From: Membranipora membranacea
Taxonomy: Eukaryota; Bryozoa; Gymnolaemata; Cheilostomatida; Membraniporidae
Length of the DNA: 64,000 bases
Assembly (NCBI GenBank): GCA_914767715.1
Contig: OU612070.1
Location: 4,357,501 to 4,421,500 of the forward strand
Direction: 5' to 3'
The translations under genes were made by a program, and so were the position numbers. Under the pieces are notes generated by a model. The model worked only from the letters and a program-made list of their open reading frames with translations, searched no databases and was not told the origin of the DNA. Shown here piece after piece: positions 1 through 15,600 of this stretch (its first letter is position 1; the number at the start of each line of letters is the position of its first letter).

Positions 1-123
1 GTAATGAAGCATGGAGATTCCAAATATAGTATCCATTATGCTCGGAACACATTCCTTGTCTATAAATCTTCAAATTCGAATTGATTATTCAAATGTGATG
101 TTGATAACTCATTCTTTTTCAAG

Positions 124-3078
<2,955 letters not shown>

Positions 3079-3336
3079 GAAGAAGACACCATACACACGC
3101 AGCCCCACTTCATGCGAACCAGCAAGTCAGAATGAATAAAAAAGTGTTCCCATAGCTGTCAACAGACAAAAATATCCACCAATGACAGTCTAAATCTCAC
3201 CAAACACATGTATTCTTCTTGTCCAGGAATTGAACAATGTTATCAAATAAATCTGCACTGTCCCATAATTTTAATGTAGCGAACTGCTCTGTTTTGAGTC
3301 ATATTTTTTATTCCGTTATAAGTGTTATGTACCATA

Positions 3337-3342
3337 AATAAA
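3337..3342 (+). terminator. polyadenylation signal AATAAA of the helicase gene
   Basis: A canonical AATAAA lies about 260 bases after the helicase stop. An earlier AATAAA near 3245 is an alternative. Candidate signals of the convergent BROX gene (reverse AATAAA at 3418-3423 and 3666-3671) lie within a few hundred bases, so the two 3' ends nearly meet. The rest of 3079-3918 is 3' untranslated sequence; I see no gene in it. Confidence 0.55.
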
Positions 3343-3665
3343 TTCACTTTGTAAATAGTAACCGACACCAAAAGTTGATCATATTGACGAATACTGCCAG
3401 AAACTTGAAGCAAACAGTTTATTTAGTAAAATATAAATTATTTATAAATGTCACGAAGAATAAAAGAGTAGATGAAAAGATGAGAAAATATAAGGGTGGT
3501 TCTAACCTCAAAACAACTTTTCTTAACTTCTGAATACCAGTGTCTAAATCGTTTTGAAAAGCTCACATAATACAGTAACACGTTACGTGCACCTTGACAA
3601 TTTACAATAAGTACCCTAGAGGAGTGAAGTACTGAAATATCCAAATATAAAATTTCTTCGCCCTC

Positions 3666-3671
3666 TTTATT
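3666..3671 (-). terminator. candidate polyadenylation signal of BROX
   Basis: On the minus strand this reads AATAAA, about 250 bases beyond the BROX stop codon. A second reverse AATAAA at 3418-3423 is the alternative. Which one is used cannot be told from sequence. Confidence 0.45.
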
Positions 3672-3918
3672 TTACATGCAATCACCTGGGCTCGCCAGAA
3701 TGAAGTGCTAGCTTTGAAGCCCAAACTAGCTAAACTAAGCTCTAGCTAACATTAACTCCTTTATGGTATGATGTGAAGCAGTGTATTCATCCCTCCAATG
3801 GCCAGGTCTCTCCTTTTACACTTCCTCATGGCTGATGAATGTGTAGAAAAGTAAGAGGCGTAAGGATAAAATCACATCTCATGAATACCACAACTCTGTA
3901 GCAGGGTTGAGATCTTAG

Positions 3919-6900
3919 TTATGATATAACACAGCCACTTCTGTTAGTAGGATCTTTCTGAGATGAGGGTATGCTCTCTTCCTTCACTGGTGGCAAATCT
4001 CCCTCTGCTTTCTTAGATGCATCTGAATTCTTTTGCTGTAAACACGGAATACAGGAGTTATCTTACATCGTATCATACATCTTCTGAATTGCTAGCATTT
4101 ACCTTCAACTAACAATGTCTTAGTTGTGGAGGTCACGCTCGATGAACTTTGTCATATTGGTTTGTTGCTACCTAAGACTTAATATACTAGAATATTAAGT
4201 CTATGGTTTCTACCTACGGTTTACATCAAGACCATCTTAACAATCATTAGCTACATTCTCGAAGAAAGATGTGCTTTAGCTCATTAGTTGATAAGGCAAA
4301 ACAGGCTACCTTAACCCATATTTGGATAATACAAACAGCATCATCAATGTTCTATTTATTTTTTATTCACTAAGAAAATAAATCATTTGTTGGCACGGTG
4401 TCATGTGACTTTGCTCAATTGAGAAAAATTGGGATTCAAAATGGTGTTGCTACACCTATAGAGTTATACCCTCTATGCCTACACCTATGTTATGTTTGTT
4501 ATCTCACTCCGTGAGGCTCTTGCTGTCAAACTGTATCACATGTACGGACGATGAATTGGTTGATCCATCAACCTGGACGGGGACAGTAGAAAGGTAATAG
4601 AAAGGATATTAATGACATGTACATAAATATTTACCGTTTCTGGATCTCCGACATTGGCTGCTATATTGAAGCATTTATAACTCTCAGGAGTCCACAGAAC
4701 GTTGGGTTGTGGTAGTTTAAATTCCTCAGCAGTTACCAAACCATATGAAGCCTTCACATCCAGGTCTGGTAAGGCCTCCGGTACTTTCTGGTGGTAACTG
4801 AAACATTCACAAACTTTAAGTAAACTGTCTGAGTTGATGTGATGTGTGATGGTAATGGTATACATTTGAGTACTATGGCTACATGTACTCTGATAGTACA
4901 ATTCTTGATGTGTTATCCTCCATTTAAGAGAACACAAGACAATATATATAAGAGTTAAATGAGACAAATCTTCCTTCAGAATCACAAAATATCGGTGAAA
5001 TTTTAATATCAACGGGCAATAGCCATATGGAGCGACTTGCATTATTACCGTATAGAATTCATCAACAAAATTTTGATTTTGTTGCGCTTGCAGAGCAGAG
5101 GGTATTTCATCAGCAGGTAATCACTTTACCAACTGAATTTGTGTCAAGCCTTATGCATACATACAATTTCGTATATTAGACAAACTTACATGAATCCGTT
5201 TTCACGTTCACATTTCTCAAGAGTTGACTTCACAACTAAACCTATTTTCCTGAAGAATAGCTGGCTCTCAGGTTTAGCAGTGGTTCCAGGTCCTTTTATT
5301 GTGGCGTACTCCTTGCCCAATGCACCTGATTTCTCAAAGTCTACAAGATATGAATAAATAAAACTGTATCACCAAAATACCACTTGAATCTTGAGGCAGC
5401 GATGTGTTTCTAAGGGAAATGCATACACGGCAGATATATTCAATATCCAGTGCCTAATTCTTTTCAAAAACCCACAATACACAGTATACAATACACTTAC
5501 GCTGTACGCTCTCCTTGAGGCACCTGATAGCTTCTCCACATTTATCCTGAGCTAGAAGATGTTCACCAAAATATGAGAACGCCTGCAAAAAAGGTCATAT
5601 AAATTTACATCAAAAACCAATTATAGATGTATCGATATAACCTTTATTTGCCGAGGTTTGCTTCCCACTAGGTTGCTAGAGCAGTTCTCTGGCACATAGA
5701 ACCATGGTTGCAGCACTGTGTTGATGCTGATTGTGAAAAGTGACATCTTATATGTTGCTCACAGAGAGAAAAAGTAGTATAGAGTCTATGTAACTACACT
5801 CATGTCGGAACTCACAGCAGATCGATAGAATTCGCTCTTTAATCCGAGATATTTCTGCCATTTTGCTGCTTCCTTGGGCTCTAAAGATTTCAGATTCTCT
5901 TCTGCAATGAAGTCAGAGACAAACATAATCAAAACGAATCAAGCGTCAAAAGATCAACTCATGTAACTTGTAGAGTTGTCTGATCAGGAAAGCGAGGACA
6001 CAACTTGAGTGAATCAATATTAAATCAATATATATAATATATATACCCATAAATGCATGTCCAAACTCCCTGCATAAACACATAAATAATGTTTACACTA
6101 TTTACTATATATATATGATTATAACAATGGGTACTGGATGATTGTTACTTGTCTTGTTGATCGAACAACCATGTAACATATCCCAAACACCGTAAGTTGT
6201 TTATATCAAAATACAGCAGTCTACTTATCAACAGGTATTACCACTTGGTGACAGACAGGTGACTGCTTCCGTTGGAAAGGCAGAAAGGTCAACAGCAACA
6301 TGACCTTACAATGTTTAGCCAGTACTCAGATTTAGGTAAGGACATCATCATAGGACAATGGTTGAGCAAATAAAATCAGTGATCACTCTCACAAACCTGC
6401 TAATTTGAACATTTTGGCAGTCTCAGTACATAGACCAGCTATAAGACTAGGTGAGTGTTTGAGTTCTATTGCTCTGGCTATAGTGACTTCCTGTGCCTCT
6501 GCTTGACACTGATTGAGATAAGCCTCCAGTACTCTCACATCCAAGTCTGTACCAGTCTCTGCTGCCTCCAGTAATCGTGTCACCTGATCCTGTCACGTCA
6601 GTACAAACATAATCAAACTCTATAGCAAAGGTAACACACGATACCTGCGATTTTATATTCACCATAAATAATTTGCTTAGAGGTTCAGACTGCACCAGGG
6701 AATAGTGGCCTCGATTTTATAAATTTTATGAAAAGGTTTTCATAGTCTGCCTCCTTTTTGGTTGTCCCTTTTGTTTACCTTGACATAAATAAAAACTCCT
6801 GCTGCTCTTTTCAGACTTTGATGTATCTCCTTTGCTTCTTCCATCGAAGGACTGTAAACAAACAGAATAAACCACCAATAAAGGTGGATAGGAGCAATTT

Positions 6901-8671
6901 GAAAAGATGGAATACACTGTATTATGTATTTCTAACCACACAGCAGGCTCAGCTTTCCCTCACAGACTTAGATTTTTGGGGATAGCGTGTTAGGGTGAGT
7001 AATAAAACTCTAAGACTGACTGAAATTTGTCAAAATATATATCAGCTTTCAATGCCAATGCCATAACAATGTTACATATGGCAACAAACCAAATACTCAC
7101 TCATCCTTTCCTGCGATTTGTGAAGCGTGCTTTGTGTACCACAGACCAATGTTCATGGACATGCTTAGCAGTTCATATACCGCATCATACTGTTCACTGA
7201 AATATAAGTTTGTTGTTTATAGCTCTGAATGTTTAGGATCAAGAAAATTATTGATCAAGCTCATACAGAATATATCAGACAACGGCAAGGAGGGGTTCAT
7301 AGGGAACTGATTTTCCAGTTAATCGCACATAGGAACTGCCCTTCATACATGAAAAAGTCAATATACACAAGGTTTTTTTCTCATCTGGTCTTTACCAGTG
7401 CATCTTAAGGCTCGACATTGTTCAATTTCTCAATAAATCATGCTCCAATATCCACATTAAAGAAATCCCATGACTGAACTCCAAGTGAGAACCCCGCTAC
7501 CTGCACCCATTACATTCATTTATCACCAATCATATTAAACCAGTAATAGACATTTTATTTCAAAACTCTGACAAGTTGATTTTTAACTTGTGATGCATAC
7601 CCACAAGCGGGATATGAGAATACAAAACAATATGATATTACATGATATCTTTATTAATCGAGTCTGAGAAGGTTAACTTACATTGGCGTTTGTCCTTTCA
7701 GTGTACTCGTCCATTTGAATCGGACACCGTGTCTTACTTTACTGGAGTCTGATCCTCCCTCAGCTCCATCGAGACTTGTTATAAAGCCATGGAGCAACCC
7801 AAAGTATTTCTCTTGATTTTTCTCTATTGAGTCAATATCTCTGCTGGGATCACTGATCGCATTCAGCAAATCCATACGTGCTTGCCGTGCCTCTCTACAA
7901 CAAATTGTAGCTGTTCACAATTTTCATGTATACATCGCCATTTCCAAGATGCTTGTGATCCCGGGGAGAGGGAGTTCATTGATCACAGTATATATGCCTT
8001 TTTTTCGAGTTAACAATGCCAACAATCAATAGGAAGCTTCACAAACCAAGAGGCCTGAGCCATTGTGTTGGCACTGATTGGTGGGTGGTAAGCCAACACA
8101 TTGGTTACAGTAGCCTAGTCTTGACAGGCTAGCTCCCCAGCATCCTATGCAGTAGGGATAGAATCAGGCCTTGTAATGTTGTGAAGACAGAGTTTACTTC
8201 ATGAATCTTGAAGCACAAGTCAATTTATTTCACTGGCTGGTTTCAACCAAAAAGGAACTCCTCAACTGTTTAGTAAGTATGCCTATGATCAACATACTTA
8301 GTGTAAGCCTAAATCAACATATCTATTTTTAATAAAATCTGCTAGATTGGGTCCAGAGATATGCTAGGTATTGTCAACCATGGTGAGAAAATAGATGACT
8401 CATAATCATCAGTTATGTTACTTCCTACAGTCACAAGACCACTATTATTATCAGTATCAACCCAAAGTGGAGATTTTGAGGAGAGTATTATGAGCTGTTT
8501 CCATAACAGCATCAGCCATTTGACAACTTAAAATATGACAGACTTGAGAGGGGCAACATAGATTACTTACAGACATATTTTCTGTGGGGTTCCAGTCTGT
8601 GCAGCACTCTTAAAATCAAAGTTTTGTACTGCAGTTGCCTTGAGAGGATTTCTGTGAAACCAGTGAGCCAT
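3919..8671 (-). CDS. BROX: BROX-type BRO1-domain protein with C-terminal CAAX box
   Basis: This is a BRO1-domain protein of the BROX type, which in vertebrates binds ESCRT-III CHMP proteins and is farnesylated at its C-terminus for membrane attachment. Ten exons, in gene order, are 8571-8671, 7682-7894, 7101-7196, 6779-6851, 6397-6589, 5816-5901, 5501-5582, 5190-5340, 4635-4797 and 3919-4035. They sum to 1275 nt, or 424 residues, against 411 in human. The start [14 protein letters not shown] matches the vertebrate N-terminus. The block [19 protein letters not shown] is nearly identical to vertebrates. The last four residues are CVIS, a CAAX box with serine at the end, which predicts farnesylation. 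All phases close. The donor after 6397 (gtttgt on the minus strand) is non-consensus. The gene is tail to tail with the helicase. The divergence from vertebrates is mostly in the region just before the CAAX box. Confidence 0.95.
8061..8103. repeat. short inverted repeat in BROX intron 1
   Basis: Arms 8061-8072 and 8092-8103 are complementary at 11 of 12 positions, with a 19-base loop. A second small stem (gcctag...ctagc) lies just downstream. This may be the end of a decayed foldback element. I see no coding sequence here. Confidence 0.4.
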
Positions 8672-11600
8672 GATTCTGTGATGAAAATTACTACTTTCAC
8701 AGCGACTCAAGTAAACAATGTAAACAAATGCTTTGATTGGATGAAGATATTTAGTAAATAGCCTCTTATTGGATTATTGGTATTGGGTCATCAAAAGCAG
8801 AATGCTGAGATAAAAACATCACACTGCCTTTTTCAGCACAACACAATAGCTTTGAGGACACACATTGTATAGCAAGCAGCAAACAGGAGGATGGATAAAT
8901 AAAAACATACATATTGAATCTTCAATTTTAACTCAGTTTTAGGTAGGTGTTTCTTTCTTTACTTCCTTGCTTTAGGTTTTGATAACCAATGCAGTACCAA
9001 TAATAGACAGTAGTTTAGCAGCTGGTGCAAGGTCCTTTGTTCTTGTTCTTGTTCTTGTCCTCTGTCTGTATTTCAATTTTTCTAATGAATGGACGGTACT
9101 GGAGGAAAATGCGTATCATGTAAGATGGTATTGCAACGTTGCGCAAAGAGCATATTCAAGTGGGGGGGGGGGGGGGGGTTATAGGCGAATGGTCAAAATG
9201 TGGCTCCGATCAAGTTGGTTGTGAGCTGTCAAATACTAACCTTGGGCTTGGTATTTGAGGTCTGTCCTCATCATCAATATTTGAATTATTTGTAATAAAG
9301 CGGAAATTCATTCTCCTTCAGTTGAAATGTAAGCTAAAGTCTGATGAGAAACTATCGACTGCAACTTTTCAGGCAGTCTGTTAATTTGAGATATCCAATT
9401 TGTAAACACATTTCATTCACTTTGACGAAGTTCTCACCCAATTCATTAATGATATTGTGATTATCATCCGTTAAATTTTTTTGCAATTATTGGATCCTTA
9501 TAATACAACATTGTTATCAGTCATTATTAGACTAATTATTATATAAAAGGAATAATGTATTATTTGTATGCACAAATTTTAAGGTGTTATAGAAATTATA
9601 AGCCCTACCTGTATATGCAGATACCATCCTGTCGGTGACCAGGAGAGTACCTCCATGCTTATCATGTGACTTAAGTTTTCTTTATTTTTAAATTTTTTAA
9701 TATATCAAATAAGATGGTGTAAATAGTGCAGTTGGTTATGTGTTAGCACATGGGCAGAAACTTCAGCTTGCTGTGTGATTTGACCATTGTACAATAAAAT
9801 CATGGTGTTCTAGATAGGCTTGTCCTATCTTAACCTAATGAGGGTAAAATGAAAAAGGAAGAAACTGTCCAGAAAAATTATTTACAATCACTCATAGAGC
9901 TTTAGAATATAAAACAAATATTATGGCGCCTGTAAAAATTATAAACCAAATTTAGCGTGCAAAAACCTTTTTTCTGTAATATTTACCATCTTCTCACCTG
10001 GAGATTAAAGTGAAGACATGTCCTTATTCTAGGGAGCAAAGGGCCTGAAATCAAATGCCACATCTAGCCAAAGAAAACTTAGATAGCTTACAAGGCACAT
10101 AACTAACTTATAATATGAGTGAGTGATTATTATCTCCTTTTTCTACCTCATACAGCTGTGACATTCCTAATCTGATCTCAGACCGAATTCTTAGTACTGC
10201 AGTAAATTTTATTAATGACGAAGACCATATTTTTAACAAACATTATGTTCCAGTTAGGAAAACATTTTTATCAGCTAAGTGCCGCACAACTCGTTTTTTA
10301 AACAGTTTCATAACTTTTAGTATCAGACTCTGAAATGATAACGCCTTCTTACAGTCACTATAATTTTGCTTCATCATTGATGACAAGCAATAAGACAATC
10401 TCTCCTCTAAGGACAGTTAAAACATATCGTATTAAAAAGATAATTTTTTTTATGAGAACGACTACGGACGTGTAAAAAATCAGATGTCCCAATTTTTGAA
10501 AAAACTACCTGATTCCAGCAAATTATGTCCTTGAATTAGAGTAAAGAGCTAATAGGTGTAGTTAGGAACATTCTCCTTGAGTTTATTCACCTGACGTGAC
10601 CTTAGTTTGTCTGTCAGTTGTTGACGAGGACAACAATTACATAGCCCTACAATTATATTAGTAATTATACCAAGATTTACGGGCGTTACCTGTTACACCC
10701 TCACTATATGATACGCAGGATGTGAGGCTAATATGTTTACATCCTAAACCATAGACCATGAGCGCACAACTGATATGAGGCTAACACTAATCTGCACTCA
10801 TACAAATCTAATGCTATGCTGGTCAAAGGAAAGCTGTTGTTTACCTCAGCGTAGTAAAGTAAAGCGACGTTGTTTTGTTATATTTTATTATCAGAGCAGT
10901 TGGCCATGTAATTGACCTAGACGAGACAGGGGGATATAGTTGTCCTATTTGGGGTCGTAAATAACTCGGAGGTATGATTCAGTGGGCCTCTCCAGTTCTG
11001 TGATGTCATAACAGCCAATATGACATCATAATTTGTTTTTGTAAGCCAATACTCTCATTGACGTTGAAATGAGAGTATGTCTCGATTATGAGGCTACTAC
11101 ACTACAAACATTACATGAAATAAAATTTCTAAATCGTACACATGACATATTTTTGCTGATTCATTATGCTAGAAAACCTATAGAGTGGTATATTTTTAGG
11201 GAAACTAAACCATTAGTTGGCAGCCGAGCTGAATATTTAACCTGTATTACAAATCGTAAGTCCATCTGAACCTTTCATAATTCAGGGTAAATTTTCCTTT
11301 TAAATTTTTTTCTGATGATGAGCAAAATAAAGTTACAGCCATCGTGAGGGGATCATTGTGAAAAAGTCAGATTACATTACCGAAAAGCTATTTAATATTG
11401 CAACTCCGGCTACAAGACATTAGAAATCTATTATCAAGCCCCATTATCTCCGTCTTATCAATTCAGTTATATAGCGATGCAGCAGTCTGAAGACTAAGGC
11501 CGGGTGTGCTGTATAATTATTGTGGTTTCTTTGTTCTTCGTTACAGCAAAAAAACTTGTGGTAAACAACTTGGGCACTTAGAAAATTGTTATTGGTTTGG

Positions 11601-12660
11601 AGGTGAACCGCAATTTTCTAAAGACTGCGCTCAAGTATCATAGGACCTCATACAATTGACTGCATTTTTTGATAACTAACCAATAACCATGCGATGTCAA
11701 AAACCGCAAGCAACTCGGATAAAAAAGCAAGTCTGTGATGATGTGACCTAATGAAGCTCCCTATCACTATATTACCCTATCAGTAATGAGAAAACTCATC
11801 AACAAAGAATAACTTCCCTCTCTCTCTTTCTCTCTCACACTTGTGTCTCTTGAGTCATTGCTCTTCAGTAATTCACACACAATTTTTTAAATCCCAAGGA
11901 TTATATAAACAGACATAACAAGGTCAGTGATACTTTACCGTGCCAAGTTTCTCGGCTGATAACAGTTCAATAAATAGATCTGCTATACATAATACAAGGA
12001 AAAAATAGTCATAGATTAGAAATTATTTTTCAAAAAAAATTTATGCAACAAACAATCTGCTTCCCGATGGGATTTCATGGTTGACACTGATAACAAAGCG
12101 AGCACTATAGTAATAGCATTCCTTCTACAGCTAATGACCCTTGTCTTTCTTCATAATCTGGAAATCGAGAACATAAAGATACATTTTTCAAGATTATCAA
12201 ACCAAATGCCGATAAACAACACTTGTTTATGTAATGGAAATACTTGTTCGTAACGCTGATATCATAAGGTCACGGGTGTTTTGGGGTAAACAACTAACTC
12301 ATTTGGACATCTATAAGCTATAGGCCTAGACAAGTCATAACTAGCCTCTCTGCTGGGTATGGTGAGTGATACAGGCATTTTCCTGTTGTCAAACTCCCTC
12401 TTATAAGCGCCCTACTTAGCGACAAAATCGTGTGTTATATCAACCAAAAAAGTTTAAACTTAAAAAAAAATTTGTTGTTAGTAGAGTGTAAGCCAACGAT
12501 GATAAGCAGATTAAATTGGATTATCATATGTGGCATTTAGATTTTTTTGCTGCTTTCGTCATACTTTTTATTGTGACATTGCTGGACATTGATGTTAGTA
12601 TTTAATATTTACCATTTATAGAAAACTGTGTGGAACAACTGGAAGCCTGAAACACCCACT
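8672..12660. other. intergenic region between BROX and the bZIP gene
   Basis: This 4-kb stretch separates two divergently transcribed genes, so it must hold both promoters. I see no exon that I can support. It holds a 17-base G run (9162-9178), a pyrimidine microsatellite of ct repeats near 11812-11838, and otherwise AT-rich sequence. The bases tttatag just before 12620 look like a splice acceptor, so the bZIP gene may have an untranslated first exon somewhere in this region. The short open frames here have no family resemblance and no splice-site support. Confidence 0.6.
9162..9178. repeat. homopolymer run of 17 G
   Basis: This is a perfect G17 run in the BROX-bZIP intergenic region. Comparable G or C runs occur at 16540-16548, 21639-21650 and 43545-43557. 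Confidence 0.95.
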
Positions 12661-12683
12661 GCCAGCCAGCCAGCCAGCCAGCC
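12661..12683 (+). repeat. GCCA tetranucleotide repeat ending at the bZIP start codon
   Basis: This is a run of gcca units (five full units plus gcc) placed so that its last copy supplies the bases directly before ATG, giving the Kozak-like context gccATGg. Its copy number may vary between individuals without changing the protein. Confidence 0.9.
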
Positions 12684-15600
12684 ATGGAGACGGCGATGAG
12701 AAATGTCTCCATCAATGACAGGACAACACCGACCATGAGTCCTCTCATGAAATCTGTATCATCAACACAACAAGAGCAACCCTTAGACTTTTCAACTAAA
12801 GTACGACAGCACACCAACTCAGAAGAGGATGATGCACAAAGGAAGATCAGCGCAGACAGTGCTATCGACTGTAGTAACGATGACTCCAGACCTAATTCAC
12901 CTACAAATATTCCTCATCAGCCTTCACCTTCTAGTCAACTACCACCAAAGCAGTCTACTGATCACAGAGTTCCTCCGTTGATAGGTCAGCCACCTGTCTC
13001 AATGCAAATGCCAAATATAAACAGCTTTCTACCTCAGAACAATATGGCGGCAGCAGCTTCTGCTGGTATGGGAATGTTTTATCCTGGATCGCCGATGTTT
13101 CCGAATCTTCTGCCTCCCGGATTTAGTGGCCCTATGTGGCCCAATCCCATGGCGGCTATGATACAGCAACAACAAGAAGCTGCCAGGAAGTTAATGAGTC
13201 ACTCGGCAGCAGCTGCCGCAGTCAGTAAACAATCACCTGTTGGTGTAGAGCATCTCAACAAACTTATGATGGCCAAGGCTGGAATCCCTCAACATCCCCG
13301 GGGATTCCCACATCTACCTGGTATGCCCGGGTTTCCCACTCCATCACTTGGTGCTAACAACCTACCAAACATTCCAGACCCCAACATTCTGGCTGAGGCG
13401 CTCAAATCACACGAAGAAATGTTCAACGCATACAAACAGCAGGTGGGTGTTTTCATCTTCATTTGTATAAGTTGTATTAGACATAACATGAACATGAATA
13501 AGCCAGGTTCTCAACAGAAGTTTAGTTGTAGAGAACTTTCCTTCTTAGTTTTATTTGGCAGCAGTGATTGATATCATTACTACAATTTGTGTTTCACTGA
13601 CCATTTTATCCTTTACTGTCAGGGAATCACCACCTACATATACTTGATCCTATATTAATTATTCAAATCCTCTCATTATGAGGTGTCAAAAATGCAATTA
13701 TGTGGTCTAAGACTTGTAAATAATCCTTTGAGCAGGAATCCATATTGTACCAAGGCCAAGAGTTCTGCCTGAAATTCCTGAAATAACTTATGATAAAGCA
13801 CCAGTCATATATAATATATTTAATCTGACACACCAGTTATTGACATAAGTATTTCGGTGGTCCTCTATACATCAGAGGAGTACCAGGGTGTGGAATACAA
13901 AGCTACAAATCTTCATAATATAAACACCACTCACAACCAACAAGGACTTGTGGTAGTGTCCTACATTTGGGGCACAAAGAGATCCACCGGGATATATCAC
14001 CCTGTTCAGGCTGAAACAATTTCAAATCAATATTACTGAAAAATATTAACCTACTTATAAATGATGTTGAGTTTTTCAATTTAAGACATAATAGTACTAC
14101 CATGACATCCTGCCTTTCGTACTACGGGTACCCATAGCTGAAATAAAATTTTCTCGTTTCACATGCAACTGTGCTGCTGGGCCTGCTTTCTGTAAGCAGA
14201 AAATCTTGCGGCTGTGATGATGCCATTTTTTTACAAAGAAGTAAACAACTTGATATGGAGTTATAGTTGTGGTTAGCTGATTTGATCTGGTTCATATTTA
14301 TTTGATAACTAGAGCTACAGCTACACGACTGCTTATTTTTGATAATAGGCACCGAGTTATTGTTTTTGAGGCTTTAGAAAACATGGCGAGCAAAAAACAA
14401 ACATCACTCCTTACTCCTAAAATCTTAAAATCGAATGACCTGATAATTCATTTCATCCACAAGTAGGAACTGAGTCAGGTGGTAAGATTAGCATATATCG
14501 CTGGCAGGCTTCTCCCCAAGTTCAGAGCAGGGTCAACCTAATCATTATACCTACTTTTGTAAACATTACATCTCACAGGAATTACACAATCTCAAGGGAA
14601 ATACTGATTAACATTATGTCTGGGCCTACAAGATGTCAACAAATTGGTCATAATGTTTCCTCCGATTAGCTTAGAACACGGCAAGCCGAAGAATAAACAG
14701 ACTGGTGACAACCTTTGGGAAAAAAAGGAATGCACCTATTGACACCAAAACCTGTAAGTTTATTTTAAAATTTAAATAAAATATTGTGGTTTATTGCAGG
14801 TTTTGAGTCAGAAGGCCACAGATGAAGCTAAGCGTGGTCCACGTAGGCACCCACCTGCAGCAACAGTCACAAACGGTCACTCTCAAAATGGCAACCATGC
14901 AGAAGTACCTCACACGCTTAGTCAAATAAGTGAGGATCAGTCAGACACCCACTCAAACCAAGATGAGGCAGAGATGGGAGAAACTAGGGCTAATAGTGAT
15001 AACTCTAGTGAAATCGATGTCAAGGAAACCTCATCATCATCATGTAAGCTTACTTTTAGCTCCTAGAAAAGGCATTTTTGTACTATTGATTGGATAACCA
15101 CACACAATTTACAGTGCGAGTGAATTTAGATTTGAGATTTGGCCCTTATATCTAGTCATCAAGACTGTCAAGTTTGTTTGGCAAAATAAGATTATACTAT
15201 GAAAAGATATAATTTGTGGTGTCTTTCGCCAAAACCTAGAGCATAACAGAGCAGGGTAACACTAATTTATCAAATTTGCATGAAACAAGGATACACTTTG
15301 ACATCAGGCGAATGCAAAGACCTAGATACTTCTGATATTAGCTGGCCAGAAGTGACAAAGCACCCTGAAGCCAATGAACTTTAGTTCATTTCTGAAGTTA
15401 ATATCCTTGGAGTACTTTAATCTTAGCACCCAGTAAAATACTGGTACATAACAGTTAATATAATCCATACTCTGCAGTTATACTGGCAGGCTGATTCAGG
15501 CTAGTGCACTTGAGGTCAGATGTATTAAAAGTTCAGCAGGGTATTAGAATTTGGATTTTGTTGTGATGTCACAACTAGCGGCTGTCCAGGATTGTAATAT

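Noticed and set aside
8979-9224. Open frame of 81 codons across the G17 run
   Set aside because: The frame is open mainly because of the poly-G tract (glycine run). It has no splice signals and no recognisable similarity.
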